From Cyprinodon diabolis (Eukaryota; Chordata; Actinopteri; Cyprinodontiformes; Cyprinodontidae), in assembly GCA_030533445.1 (NCBI GenBank), contig CM060068.1:38332010-38396009 (forward strand): 64,000 bases of DNA, in the 5' to 3' direction. The notes under the pieces are model-generated. The model worked only from the letters and a program-made list of their open reading frames with translations, did not search any database and was not told where the DNA came from. The position numbers and the translations under genes are program-made. Below, one piece after another: positions 35,001 through 50,000 of this stretch (positions within the stretch are counted from its first letter, which is position 1; each line of letters opens with the position of its first letter).

Positions 35001-38000
35001 GCTATTAACACTGATCGTTATAATCCAGCTGCACTTGTCAACAAGGGAAACATGGTGTTTGTCACGAAGGACTATGAAAGGGCTGCTGAGTTCTACAAAG
35101 AGGCACTGAGGAATGACTCCTCGTGCACTGAGGCGCTCTATAACCTGGGTAGAGTTTATGTTCAGCTATTTGTAACTGTCGAACAGTAACTGCTGACTCA
35201 TTATCACACGAACAAAGTATTTTTCAGCATAGCTGAAGCAGAAAAAGAAGTTTGATAGTAAAGTTTGGTCTGTTTTTACTTAGATTCTGTCACGTTGGAC
35301 AGTTGGTGTCTTGGCATGGTTCCTACTAGGGCTGGGTATTGTTCAAAAATTTTCGGTGCCAGTACCAATACCGATACCTTCACTTTGATACCGGTTCCTG
35401 AACGATACTTTTTTCGATACTAGTTTTATAATATCATTTGGAAGAAAAAGAAAATTACACCACATAATAAAGTACAAATCTTGAGTTTTATTTTAAGCTC
35501 TGATTTTTCCATTTACATTTTTCCTCTTACGTAAAAAAACATTTTCAGTGAAGAACAGTTGCAAACAAGTCTGTGTCTAATATTCATTGTTACATTGTGA
35601 GGACCTTTTTACTTAGCAGTTTTTCTTTAGAAAAATTAACATGTTTGCTTTCTCAGGAGACAAACAAGCCCGTTGAATGGGATTCCTGCTGACAGCGCAC
35701 CGCTGGTATGAGGGGGTCTGAGCGGCTCCCACAGAAATAATATTGGAAGGCAGGATGGTAATCTGGATGAACTGACTGCACTGATTAAGTTTTCAGGTGG
35801 ATTTTCCCACTTAAAAACATAATAAAACTACTTTATTCCCATTGATCACAGCAAATATAGCTGCAAGGCAAAAAAAGGATAGAGTAGCTCCACCCAACGT
35901 GCGTCAGGGCCACTTTTCGACCGCGCAGCCAGAGCAGCAAAGCTGCTTCAGCAGCGCGTCAGAAACTGGTACAAGCAGCAAAAATGAAACAGCAGACGTG
36001 ATTTTGCTGCTCTTGCTGCGTCCAGTTTGAAAGCAGCATGATTCACTCCGCTCTGGCTTTGCACTGCCAACGGGCTGCTGAGAGGAGGATGGTTGCGCCG
36101 GCTGCAGTCCGCTCTTCTTGCAGTCAAACACCGAGCAACTTTCTGCTCTTAAATTGTTTCCGTGCACGATGTATTGCATTGCGCACTATTGGCATCAGTC
36201 GTAATAAAGTGAAGCCAGACTTTTTTACCTTGGGGACATTTTAAAGGGGTTCCACGACGCTCGCAACCAGTTCACAACAGATACACATGAACCCTGGCTG
36301 TACGCGTGACCACCTATGGAGTTTTCCTGGATGACGCAATCACGTTAAGTGTTACAGCCACTCACCGAAACTTGGTACCGAAAGACGAGGCATGTTTCGA
36401 TACTCTGTAAAACAGAAGCATTTCGGTCGGTACCATAAAAGAACCGATGTTCGGTACCCAGCCCTAGTTCCTACACAATCTGGAGATGTCTTTTCCTTTA
36501 CTCTTTAGATTAAATTAGGTTAGAAAAAAAGAAATCTCTCCATCCTTCCATCAACATTTTTCTTTTTCAAGCTGTCACATGCTCATCAACTTTATATCCA
36601 TCAATCATCCCTCTTTTTGTTACCATTTTATTTTACTTGGTGACCTCTTTGCCTACATGTAAATACAGGTGAAAATCACATAATAAAACCAGTTGTAAGA
36701 AAAAGAAAGGAAATAAAAAATGGAACAAGGCAAAAAAAAAACACAAAGATGATGTAAATCTGAGTTATAATGTTAATGTTTAGCAATAGCAGCGTTTAAA
36801 GTCTTTAAATATTTTTGTATAACCAGAGTCTGAGATTGTTTCTAAAATGTTTTATGACATTTATACAACACATAAAATGTTTTTTTTTCTTTTTGTTATT
36901 TTGCTTTTGTTAATATATGAAACTTTTCTAAGAATAGAATCAGATTTATGTGGAAAAAAGCAGATCAATCTTTCGAGGTAAAATCTGTAAAACCAAACAG
37001 ACCATTTTAAAAATACAAAAGAAGATTTGATTTCATATTTTTAGATATAACAGCACACCTCTTAACAAATATCTCTCAGTCCATCTGTCCTGGTTCTATA
37101 TTTAAAGGCTGACTACTGTCAGAAGGTTATAGTGAAATGTTGTATTTTAAATAATAATTTGCACCAAAAAAACTAAGAACTCATTATTTCCCCTTTTGCC
37201 TCATGTAGGTTTGACCTATAAGAGACAGAGCAGACTGGAGGAGGCCTTAGACTGCTTCCTGAAGCTTCATGCCATTCTGAGGAACAGCTTCCAGGTCATT
37301 TATCAGCTGGCCGACCTGTATCCCAGTCATGACACCTGTGATGGTTAATTAATCAGCCACTCTTGCTGAGGCTTTATTCTGTTCTTAAACTTAAACCTTT
37401 GATATCCGTTGGCCCTTGACCTCCTGGTTTCAGCTACGAGCTGCTAGAAGATCCTCAACAGGCGATCGAGTGGCTGATGCAGGTCACTCCCACAGATCCA
37501 CATGTACTGGCCAAACTGGGAAAGCTGCACGACGAGGAAGGGGACAAGTCCCAGGCTTTCCAGTGCTACAATGAGGTGAGAAAGGAGACTGTTTTTTATT
37601 TTTTATTCCCCTCTCTACACAATAAATAACGAAGGTAAAGTTTTCAGGCTACATTGGTGTTAAAAACACTCCCGTGCTGTCGGACTGTTGTTCAGTCTTT
37701 CAGGTACTTTCCGTCAAACGTTGATGTGATCGAGTGGCTCGGGGCTCACTACGTGGAGAGCCAGTTCTGTGAGAAGGCCATCCAGTACTTTGAACGAGCA
37801 GCTCTCATACAGTAAGTTAGTATACGTTGAAGTTAGGTTTTAGATTGTACTTTTGTCCCCAGTACCATATATAGAATCAGAAAACATAAAAGTATCTTCT
37901 AAAGTAGTTCTAAGACATACTTAAAAAAGACATAAATAATATGAATCTACATATAAGATTTAATAATTGATTGATCCCAATAAATCGCATTTTAATCAAA

Positions 38001-41000
38001 AACATTATATTTACCAAATAAACAACATTTTCAAATACTTCAATTTGCTTCTACATTATTGCATAAATTGACTTTACAAGCCCAGAAACACAAATTTTTA
38101 TTCTTTCCAATTAATTGTTTTTATTCATTATTTAGACTATAAACCCATCAAATCAATTTTAGTTATTATCATTTAGCTTATTTTATCCAGTCCGCTTTAT
38201 TTATATAGTACATTTTATAAAGAGGGGCATTTTCAAAGTGCTGCACAGTTAAGAAAAAACAAAAACATATAAGCAAATACAGAGCAATCAGTAGTAAAAA
38301 AAATAAAATAATTTAATACAATAATTCACACAGGACCATAAAACTCCTTGCCGTGTTAAAATACAGAGAGTAGAAATAGGTCTTAAGACGGGACTTAAAA
38401 TACTCAAGTGTGGTGGTTGTTTTAAGTCTAGTCTATGGACCATAAGTTGGAGCTGGCCTTCTGACCTCAGACTGCGTGCCAGTGTATAGAGGTCAGTGAT
38501 ATCCTGTGGGGCCAGCCCATTTAAAGCTTTGAAAACAACAAAATCTTAAAATCAACCCTTAATCTTTTATAGGGCACTCATTTAAATACTTTGAAAATCA
38601 AAATTTCAGTCCAATAGTGTAAAAGTAGGACAGGACAAGACCTTATTACTTTTGTAACATTCAAAAAATAACAAGAAAGACACATTTCCCCTAATATATT
38701 AAGAAAGATATAACAAAAGTGCTTCTATAAGAAATTAATGAAAAACACAAAGTGAAAGAAACACAATTTTTTTTTGTTGCAACAGACACATTTTTTACTT
38801 TTTTTTAAACTCGGCTTTTAACTTTTTAAGTTTACTTTGTAAGTGTACAATTAGCTTTTTAACTTTTTTCTTAACTTTTTTTTCAACTTAATTGACAGTA
38901 GGTAAATTATTCAAGGCCTTAGCTAATAAGTTAAATGGGAAAATAGAATCTGCATCCACATAGTATTGCCTTAGCTGAATGGCTGGATATAAATCTTTTA
39001 CTTCTAGACCTTTAAGGGATGGGGGACCCCATTTGTAAGGGGTATGCAAGTGTTAAAAAACGGTAGGGTTAAACTAAACAGGCAGCCAGTACAAAGATGC
39101 TAAAATAGGAATAATTTGCCAGAATTTTTGGTCCAGTTAAAAGATGAGTCGCAGTGTTCTGGACTAACTGCATGTGTGGAAGAAAATTGTGACATATACT
39201 GAAATAAAGTGCATTTTAGTAGTCTAGGCGGTCGAAATAAAAGAATGCCATAGTTTAAAGATATGTTTAAAGATAAATAACGGTTTGACTTTAGCTAAAA
39301 GCAAAAGGTGATCAAATTTGGACGCTCAAACTTCATTAATCTGTTGAAATTAAAGTCTTCTTAATGTATATTTGTTTATCTATCCGTTATTTAGGTTATC
39401 CACCCATCAGATAGGTTGAAAGTCACAATCATTTAGGAACCCCTGATATTTTATGCAACTTCTTTTAAATATATTTCTTTAGAAGTGTAGAAGCCCCCAG
39501 TGGATCGCTAATTGCTGCTGCTGTGTGTGGGTGTGTAGTTGGAGCAAGAAGTGATGTAAAAATGCAACATGACTGTTCAGACAGCGGCTGGCTGCAGACA
39601 TCCGATACGTATCTGACTTAATAACAACATATGGAATTGGCACAACCGGATGTTTTTGGGCAATAAAAAGATCAGTATCGGGTCATTCAGACTGCAATGA
39701 AAAACAGTGATAAGGGTCACTTTTTCCTGCAGTGGGAATTTAGCTTAAGTTATGTAGAGATTATTGGTTTATATATCCGTTAGATTTACATCTGCCAGTT
39801 CAAAAATAGTCTACTTCCGTGGTTCAGATTGAACCCAACACCTGGTGTACTGCTTGTATATCAGATTTAAGGTTGTACAAGAAACACCAACAACAAAGGT
39901 TCCCGCTTGGGACTTCAGTACATATATTTAAAAAAAAATGCATTTGACTACGTTAATTAAGAAGAACATTTCAGCCCCTAAATTTATATATATATATACT
40001 TTTGAAATAAGTGCAGTTATAATGGTGAAAAAATATTCACTGCCTCTGTTATGTCTTGTAAGACAATTTTTATAGGAGCGATAAGTATAATTTCTACCAC
40101 TAGGTGGGGCTGTTGAGCACTGTTTGTAGAACAAACCATGCCTTCTAAAGAATTGAGTGACTTAAATTTAGGAAACTTTATAAAGCTTTTGGCAAGAAGA
40201 CGTAGTTTTGTCAAATTATCGATTTCAGATGAACGTCAAATCATTACCCATCTTAAATTATGCCTTTTCTTCACATCACTAGTATTAAAAAAGATGTATT
40301 ACTCCTTTAAAGGTATTGAGCATTGTTAACAAAAACTAACGATCAGTGAAAAGCATTAGAAACAGTTTGATCATCAAATCAAAATGTATCATTTACCTTG
40401 TATCATATAAATAAACACATGTCCACATAACTGGTCATTGGCCCCAGTTAGTGGGATACTGTCTATTCCAAACATCCTTGGGTAGCCATCCATCCATTAT
40501 CTGACACGCTTTATCCTAATTGGGGTCGTGAGGGTTGCTGGTGCCTATCTCCAGCTGTCAACAGGCGAGAGGCGGTGTATACCCTGGACAGGTAGCCAGT
40601 CCATCGAAGGGCAAAACAGAGACAAACAACCATTCACACACACACACTCACACCTCATGAGAATCTAGAGAAGCCAGTTAACCTAACAGTCATGTGCATG
40701 AAAACATGCAAACTCCATGCAGAAAAACCCAAGGCCGAGAATCGAAACCACAACCTTCTTGCTGCAAGGCAGCAGTGCTACCCACTGCGCCACTGAGCAG
40801 CTATGCTTGGGTACTTTACATTTAAAAGACAACCTATGTATCTTACTAACAGGACGGTGTTTAATTATTGTTTATTTATCTCATTTTCATGGTAAATTAA
40901 TAATTTTATTTGGACATTATTTTATTTAATATCTAGAATTAAGAGCAAATACACTTACAGTATGTCAAGAATTTTTGGGATCTGTTAGTGAGCAGGTCTG

Positions 41001-44000
41001 TTTCTGCTTTGTCTCGTAGGCCCACCCAGGTGAAGTGGCAGATGTTAGTCGCAAGCTGTTATAGAAGAAGCGGTGAGAATAAAACCTGTTACTGTATTTA
41101 TTTTTTCCTCTCATCAGACCGTTCAGCAAAGTCAATTTGCATCATCATCCAGTTTGGGGAAAGCTTTAACTTCTCTCCCTCTCTTCTTTTAGGAAACTAT
41201 CAGAAAGCTCTTGAAACCTACAAAGAGATCCATCAAAGGTTTCCAGAAAACACGGACTGTAGGTTATACTTTTGTTTGTGTCTAAGGTTTTATTAAATAT
41301 TAAATTTGAAGTAGAACATAAGAAATGCGTTTCTGTGTTTGTGTTCAGGTCTAACCCTCCTGGTGAGGCTCTCAGCTGACATGGGACTGAAGGAAGTCCA
41401 AGATTTTGCAACCAAGCTGAAGAAGTTGGAGAAGATGAAGGAGATGAAAGAGCAGGTTTGTTTGAGACTTTTTTAAGATATAACTTGGAAAAATCAGTTT
41501 GTTGCATTTTTACTGCTCAGATGAATAATTTGTACTCTCTTGTTAAAGTATTATCTGCAGTTTCTGTGACCAGACCAACTCATGGTTAAGAACAACTTTG
41601 ATAATTTAACTTTATTTACAGAGTCAGTATAATCTAACCAGCAGTCATTAAGTTGCAGCTTGTAGCTGTGGATGACACTTACACTGTGTGGTTCACTTTA
41701 CCTCGTCCTGAACAAGCATATATTACAGTGGAGAGAAAAAACCTCCCCTTTAACCTTTTATCGATAAATAAAGATCACTGCACATCTAAAGAGGCAAAAT
41801 CATGATTGTAAATGTGATCTGCAGTCTATATGGGTGACCTCTGTCTTAAACCTGACCTTTTTAAAGAATACCACCAGTAATCTAATGCTGTCTACTGTGT
41901 GTGATATGTTACTGTACATTAAGTACAACAAACTAAAGAAGTTAAGTTCAAAATTAAATTATGAAAGTTTAAAATCCAATTTAAAAAATGTAAAATTGAA
42001 GTTCCTTTCTTTGCATTAATGTTCTGAGGATTATGTTTAATGAAGCAAATTGTTTCTCTTTCTGTAAGTGTTTTCAAACACTTTTTTTTCATTTTTTTTA
42101 CCATATTAGGGCAAGTGACTATTTCTGCTAATAACATTGACCTAGATTTACAAGGTCAATGTAACTTTGACCTATAAGGTTACATAGTTTTTGTTGCAAT
42201 AGTAACAACTATTGTTGTTGTTACCATAGTTGTTGTTACTATTGCAACAACACATTATCAGTAGGGTAAAACTAACCTGTCTCATGATGGTAATATTAAA
42301 AAATTTTAAATGAATTTCATAATATTTCACTGACCGTATAAAGGGTTAACAGGAAGAAATCGAGACTCTGTATCAGGGTCCTACTGCCCCCACTAGGTCT
42401 GAGAAAACACACGAAAGAAATTAGGAATACTTAATAGAGATATTTTTCTTTAAACATAAAAACATAAAACATTTCATAAAGCATTTCTATTAACTCCCTT
42501 ATATTCTACCCCTTAAAATATATTGAATAACCAGCATCATGAAGACCATGGGACACAGCCGGCAGGAGAGAGAGAAGTTATGCAGATGGGGGTTAAAGGT
42601 CTTGCTTAGAGACCCAGAGTGCCATTCCATGGGAGTGGGACTTGAACTCAGAACCTTTGGATTCCAAACGCAATGCCCTAGCCACTAGGGTCGCCATACT
42701 CGCCACTCCCCAAAGCAGGCATTAGCATCATGGGTCTTGCCTAAGGACCCACGCTGGCAGCTCATTCCCTCCAGCTGGGATAAAACCCAGGTGTGCAGGA
42801 AGCCTTGGCTTGTGACTTACCACTTGAGCTAGCTGGTTAGTCCTGTGACTTACCACTTGAGCTAGCTGGCTAGCCCTGTGACTTACCACTTGAGCTAGCT
42901 GGCTAGCCCTGTGACTTACCACTTGAGCTAGCTGGTTAGTCCCGTGACTTACCACTTGAGCTAGCTGGTTAGTCCCGTGACTTACCACTTGAGCTAGCTG
43001 GTTAGTCCTGTGACTTACCACTTGAGGTAGCGGGTTAGTCCTGTGACTTACCACTTGAGCTAGCTGGTTAGTCCCGTGACTTACCACTTGAGCTAGCTGG
43101 TTAGTCCCGTGACTTACCACTTGAGCTAGCTGGTTAGTCCTGTGACTTACCACTTGAGGTAGCGGGTTAGTCCTGTGACTTACCACTTGAGCTAGCGGGT
43201 TAGTCCTGTGACTTACCACTTGAGCTAGCGGGTTAGTCCTGTGACTTACCACTTGAGCTAGCCAGCCGTTAATTTTTAGCCACTAGGAGTTTTAGACCTG
43301 TAACATCCAGGTTTTCCTCCCTGAAAGCCCCTGACCACACCTTAGTGTCACTAAATGAACCAGTCTCCTTCTGTGTTTTTTGAATCTAATAACAGACAGA
43401 CTGCTGTGGGGCAGCAGAGTGAGATGTCATAGAGGACAAATTTAAATCTTGCATCCGAGAACCAAAACATGTCTGATCAGTTTTGTTGACTAACAGTGAC
43501 TTATAGCTTAGTTTCCTCCGAGTTTTAAGAGGAGATAAAACTGTCATAAAGCAACATTTTGGGTCACATGACCCATTCAATGACGGAACTGGCCCCTTCA
43601 TGAAGCATCGATATGCACCAAGTGCTGAATAATGACCTGAAGAATATTTTAAAACATCTTAAATAAGACATTATTTGGGTATAAAGTTACATAGTGTTGC
43701 TATAACGCAAGGAAGGGTTAGAACACAAGACCTCCCCAAGCTCTTCTAGAGAGAGAGAGAATGTCACAACGACAGGATCCACATGAACTGACAGGATGGA
43801 GAAGTATAAAAGGATATATGACCATTATGCAGTTTAATTGTTTTCCATGGGAAAGTCTTCCCTAGGCTCTTATGTTTGCCCCATCATACCTTCTCATCCC
43901 TCACAAAATGTGCTGTATGGCAATCCACGGCCTAAACGCTTGGGTTCCTTCTATGCATTGCCTTTTATTCTGAAATGTGCTGCTTCTCTCTTCCAGTGTT

Positions 44001-47000
44001 TGATTTCCTGTCTGGCTCATTTGGTTTTCTGACGTAGGGTGTGTTCGATTTTAAAGGCTGTGTCTTCCAAGAACCCGGTCTATCTGGACTAGATCCTTCG
44101 AGGTCTGTAAAAATAAGGAGACCGGAAGAGTTTTGGTTTTTAATTCAAACAGGTCTAGCCTTCTGCAGCTTTTACCGCCGTACGCTCTGTCACCTGCTTT
44201 GTGTATCAACTGTCACACAAAGCAGGAAAAGAATGAATACCGAACTTCTCACTGCTTTTCTGGGTGTTAATAACCTTTTTGAAAGCTTCAACAGCTGTAT
44301 CGTATCAGATTAATAGTCCCCAGCACTGCAGCTATATTAGAATCCGTGCTTAAATATCAGCCAAACCCATTTACACAGGGACAGACAAAAACATTTCAAT
44401 AAACCAACATTACCCGCCACATTTCTGACTCAGTAACCATTTAAAACAACTATTTTCATTCATTTCAGATGGAACAATTCACATATGACGTAAGCGCTCT
44501 ACAAATATGGCCTTCGCAAGACGCATCTCATGATTTTGAACTCAGCTATTGATATGTTTTGCTCCATTAGCCACTAAAAATGGACTCAATACATATTTCT
44601 CAGGAATGAAGGTGGGGGGACTGCTTTTCATGCTGCGGCGCCACAGAGCCACCGGGAACACTCTAACCAACTCTAATGAACTCATAATTCTAGATTTTAC
44701 TAGGTGACATCCTCAACTAATTTGCATGTTTGGTAATACTTTGATCCAGCCACAGGGGTAAGGAAAATGAACTCGTACAACACAGAAAGTGATTATAAAC
44801 ACTATGATTAATACTAAAAATAACCATAATTTTAAGTTATTTATCTGAATCAAAGCTACGTAAATCAATCATATCAATCATCAACACAGTGGATGAAGCT
44901 ATGTTTGAATTGACTGTAGAGAGGCTCTATTTTAGTACAGAAAAAAACATTACATTTTTATGCATGTTTTATGCATTTCCAATGTTGGAGGGGGGGATCA
45001 GTGGAAGATTTGTGTAACTCATTTTTAATGGGAAACAGAGGAAAGTCTGTCTGACTGTCAGATGTTTGCAGAAACCCTGAAGGTAATGAAACTCAGTCAA
45101 TTTTTACTTGATTTTTTAATTTTTAATTTTTTTTTTTTTTTGTCGATAGCAGGGTAGAAAAAGTCCCTAAATAAAGAGGGAAAAGTCACAAAGTTTTTAA
45201 CAGTGGCTGGAAATGGTTTAGAACAGCTTCTATTGGGGACACAACAGAGCTTGAACAGATAAGGGAGTTTGTGTGAATGAGGGGTTAGTCTGGTCACTGA
45301 TTTATAGGAAAATCCTTGAAGAACCCGTTGATGGATCTAAAAGACTCTAGTCTGAGTCGGAATTCTAGCGTTCATCAGAAAAAAATAAAACTAACCATAC
45401 AGCGTTGTAAACTGATGTTCACAGGCGTTCTTGCAGCTGGGAGGGCATCTAGAATGGTTATATGTTCAACTAAGAAAAGGACGCTTTATGTTAAAAGTAT
45501 AACTTTTCTCTCACTGTACAGTTATACAAACCACATGTTTGGGAAATCCTGATAAAAGGACTTTTAACACCATACAACTTTGTGTGTTTAAATACTTTCC
45601 CAAAGTAGAGATAATAGTAGCAAGAAATTTAGAATGCTGGAATGGGGAATCCTTTTGATTACCTGTTAATATATTGTAGGATTTAGTGAAAATGTAGGTT
45701 TTAATTTTTGTAACTGTTTTCCCAAATATCTAATCTTCTGTTGGATTCTTGATCATTTAAAACACCATAACCTGTGGTATTTAATTGTTGTCTTGTGTTT
45801 TTTAATTACGTCCTGCTCTTTTATTAATTATTTTATGGTGTTGTCGTCTTGTCTGTGCTTAACCTGGGACATGCTGAGTGAAAACAGGCTTGTGTCCCTT
45901 TTTTGCTGCAAAAACCTTTTCACTGGAAACAAGTGGAGACCAGATGATTTTCTCTGCTGTTTTCCGTGAACCGGATTGTGTCGACAGGAGAGCAGATGCT
46001 GAACAGCTGTTTAATGCCTGGCTGTCGGTAACCTAAGCCTTTAACACAATTTAGTTTATGTGGAGGTTTTCAGATTGGAACCAAAGGGAGTTATTTCAGC
46101 GATGCCTGAAATAATAATTTTCTGTGCTTCATAAAACTATTTTTATCCCTTCATTTTTCCCACATTTCATCATGTTAAAACCACAAAGCGTGATTCGTTC
46201 TTTAGGGATTTTTTGGGATCGATCAACATGACATAGTGCATAATTGTAAAGTAAAATGTTTTCAATTTTTTGTTATTTGGTAAAAAAAAAAAAATCTTGG
46301 AGCTCCTCTTTGTTATTGTTCCCACCCCATATGCTGTTTTTCTTGGTCTTCTTGATACGGTTTGTTTTTTAATCATCTCTCAAAGCAGCTACAAAGAGAT
46401 GTTGCACAACTGCAAGCCAGCTGCTTAGAAACCTTCTTGGAATTGAGTTAAAACTGACATCCAGGAGAACATTTAGACCCTTGTTCAGGAATGGGATTTT
46501 CCTTTAAGATCTTCTCTCCATTCGCTGTAAATACACAGCAGAAGGGAAGGAGCCTCCAATGTTCCATCACATGCTGGTAACACAGGAGACCTTAAGGATT
46601 CATTCAGGAGGACGAGTTTATCAAACCACATACAGTTGGTTCTAAATCAGGGAGTTCAGGGAAACGGACAGTTCTGCTGTTTCTTCCTGTTAAAAGGGAG
46701 TTTTTCCTCTCCACTGTCACTACAAGCATGCTTGGTGTGAGGGATTACTGAAGAGTCAATGAGTCGATGCAATCAACTGGTTTTCCTTAGATAGAAAACG
46801 TTGAATCAATTTGACTTTATGATCTGGTGAGCTGTAAAGTGCCTTGAGATGACATGTGTTGTGAATTGGTGCTATAGAAATAAACTGAATTGAATTGAAA
46901 TTGAAAAACAGCACCAGAAAGTTTATTTCGTAATTGTGGAGAAAAGCAGCTGATGGCCTGCATTACTTCACCAAAGAAAGATTGTTAGTGTTTTGTATTC

Positions 47001-50000
47001 TAACACAACCTGTGTTTTTTAACACTCTATTATCAGCATGAAGGTGAGCTAATCTCAGCTAAAGCTGTTGTTTGAAACCCGTTAAACACACACTGCTAGT
47101 TATGTTAATGTCATGTAAATTGATTGTCTTCAACATCAGATTTATCAATGTACTTGAGTTGAAAATCTCTGTTAGTATTTACAATAAATGAATTCAGAGC
47201 TAAATCAGGTTGCCTGAATTATTTTTTTTTTTTGTGTGTGTGAAATCTTCCTCATTCTCTTCTTCCATTGTTTCTGTGGCAGAGGGTTAAGTCAGGCAGA
47301 GAGAGCAGTGCCAGGGGTCGCAGAGAAGGCAGGGAAGGCGGCGCTGGGAGTGCTGGTGAGTCACACACATTGATCTCCCCTAGGCTGGAAACACCTCAGC
47401 TGACTCTTCATGTGGAGGAGCAGCGACTCTTTGAAATGTGTTCATACTACCCCCTTAAATTGATTACCTGATAATGATTTTCTGATATATTAAGAGTTAA
47501 TGAATCAGTAGGAAGTGCATTTTTGTAGAACTTAAAATATTGTTGTTGTTTTTTTTTGGAAGCACATTAAACCTTTGTCTCATCAGCGCTTTCCCTTTCA
47601 CTGAGTAAAAAGGGTTCAACTACATAATATTTGCATTTCCCTACATCAGTGCTCTGTAAGTCTGGTCCTCAGGACCTGCTTGTTTTATCATTTAAATAAT
47701 TTCAAACATGAATGTTTGAAACGTTTCCCTGCCTCCACACACCTTATCTCCATAAACATAAGGCCTATGCAGAACTTTATGGCTACTGAGGAGGTGATGC
47801 CTTCGTTGATTCATGAAAGGTATAAAGAAATAAGTCAGATTATTTACTGGTATAACTGGGGTGCAATGTCTCCAGGTTGTGTCTCAGTTTGCTTGGTTTT
47901 GTGCTATCGACAGTTCTTTCATAATTTTCCACTGTACTAATGATGAATCCAACGGTAAGGAAGGATTATCATATTTTGGATTTTATGTTCTCCTCCATTT
48001 CTCAAAACCCCTCCATTTTTCTTTTTAATCTGATGACAAACTTCTCCATGGCCCAGTCTCAACACTCACATAAAACATTAAGCCCCTCTATGAAGTGTGC
48101 ACCTGGAGGAAGTGCACTTAAGCTTTTAAGTGTGCAGGTCACAAGCACGCAAAGTCTGGAGAACTGGGACAGTAATTTCCCCCCACATTGTAATGTAGAC
48201 ATTGAAAGTGACAGAACATATCCATGTTTTTGTGATGTTACTGGTACAAAAATATATTTCTAAACTGCAATAAGTGTTCCTCCATGTACAGTAAAATACA
48301 AACTATTTAAAAAATTACTACTGAAAACAAGTTTTTTCAACACAGGCACTGGAGCTTACTTTTTTTTTATTATTGTTTACCTTATTTACAAAATAAGCAA
48401 GGGTAATCAAACAAGATGATTAACTGTGTGCAAGACATATCTTAAGTGATAACCGGTTTATTAAAAAATACTCAGAACATACAACAGCATGTGGGGGGAA
48501 TAAGTACAGCTGGATCAAAATGCAAAGGGGAAAACATGAAACTAAGGGCATTTTAAAATAAATATTCAGACATCTCATAGCATATTTTTACTTATTTTTT
48601 ATGTTTTCAATGTTTTATAGAGAAGTTACTAAAATATAATTTAAGTTAAGAATGCATGACTATAATCCATTTGCAGCAATGAATATGTGAACAATAGAAG
48701 GACCAAGTTAGAAATCTAACATAGAATCTATATGCCATTAGAAAATGAAAGTCTTACCATAACCAGTTGTGTTAAGTTAGACCTGAGAACTTTAGAAAAA
48801 AAAATATGGAGAATTCCTTCCTCTGTAATTTAGCTCAACGTCTCCCATCTGGGACCGGGATGGGGTGGAGGGGGGGTCAATTGCAGCAGAGACTTTTAGA
48901 CTTCCAAGACTTCCCTATCTCTTAGGGAGACCCCAGCCGCCATCCATCCATCAATTTTCCGTCAAGCTTATCCCAATCAGGGTTGCAAGGGGTGTTGGTG
49001 CCCCTCTCCAGCTGTCTACAGGCAAGAGGCAGGGTACACCCTGGACAGGTTGCCAGTCTATTGCAGGGCAACACAGAGACAAACAGAACAACCATTCATG
49101 CACACACTCATACCTATGGAGAATTTAGAGCAGCAAATTAACCGAAAAGTCATGTTTTTGGACTGTGGGAGGAAGCCAGAGTACCCAGAGATAACCTATA
49201 CATGCTCAGGGAGAACATGCAAACTCCATGCAGAAAGACCCCGGGCCGGGAATCGTAATCGCAACCTTCTTACTGCAAGGCAACAGTGCTAACCACTGTC
49301 GGCCACGATTCAGATTTCATGACCATAGATGAGGGAATGTAGACCAGCCAGTAAATTGAGAGGTTTGCCTTTCGCTCAGCTTTCTCTGAAACACGACAGA
49401 CAGCCACCTTTTTCCGTTCGAGAACCTCGGCCACCTTGACGCTCTGCTTCAAACCATCTCAGCGCATGCTGTAGGTCTTAGCAGGAGGGAGCCAGCAGAA
49501 CCACATCATCCTCTCACAGTAGGGACGAGATCCGCTGGTCTCCCAACCAGTTCCCCTCCAGTCTTTGGCTGCGGCTAGAATCCTGTCCATAAAGGTTATG
49601 AACAGGACCGGTGACAGAGGACAGCCCTGTCGGAGTCCAACATGCAGTGGGAGCAGTTCCTAGTTTCTGGCTGTTGTTTTGGCCTATGGGCCAAATGGCA
49701 GTATGGAAGCAACCCAACACGAGAGGACTAAGCTGGGGGACTACCAGGTTAAAAAATTAATAAACCTTTTATTTTTTATTTAACCAGACTGATAAGTACA
49801 GATCAATGTCGTTATGATTTAACCCATCAGGCTTGTGTTATGAGTTTGAGTTTGGTTTGGCATTTCAAGCTAGCTAGTGGGTGAAAGTTGTGCTAAGAAG
49901 AAGGTACTTTAGCACAAGCTTTGGCTTTCAAGATGCAACTTAGCGCATCTTAATATCCTGAAATGACTTCATGGCTTTTTTTCAAATCTGAAATCAAGCA

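Noticed and set aside
42728..43252. Minus-strand 174-codon frame with an 11-residue repeat, as a repeat protein
   Set aside because: It is the direct translation of a 33-bp minisatellite whose period is a multiple of three; no start context, splice site or homologue.
42812..43263. CRISPR-like array
   Set aside because: Units are contiguous with no spacers, in a vertebrate genome; it is a minisatellite.
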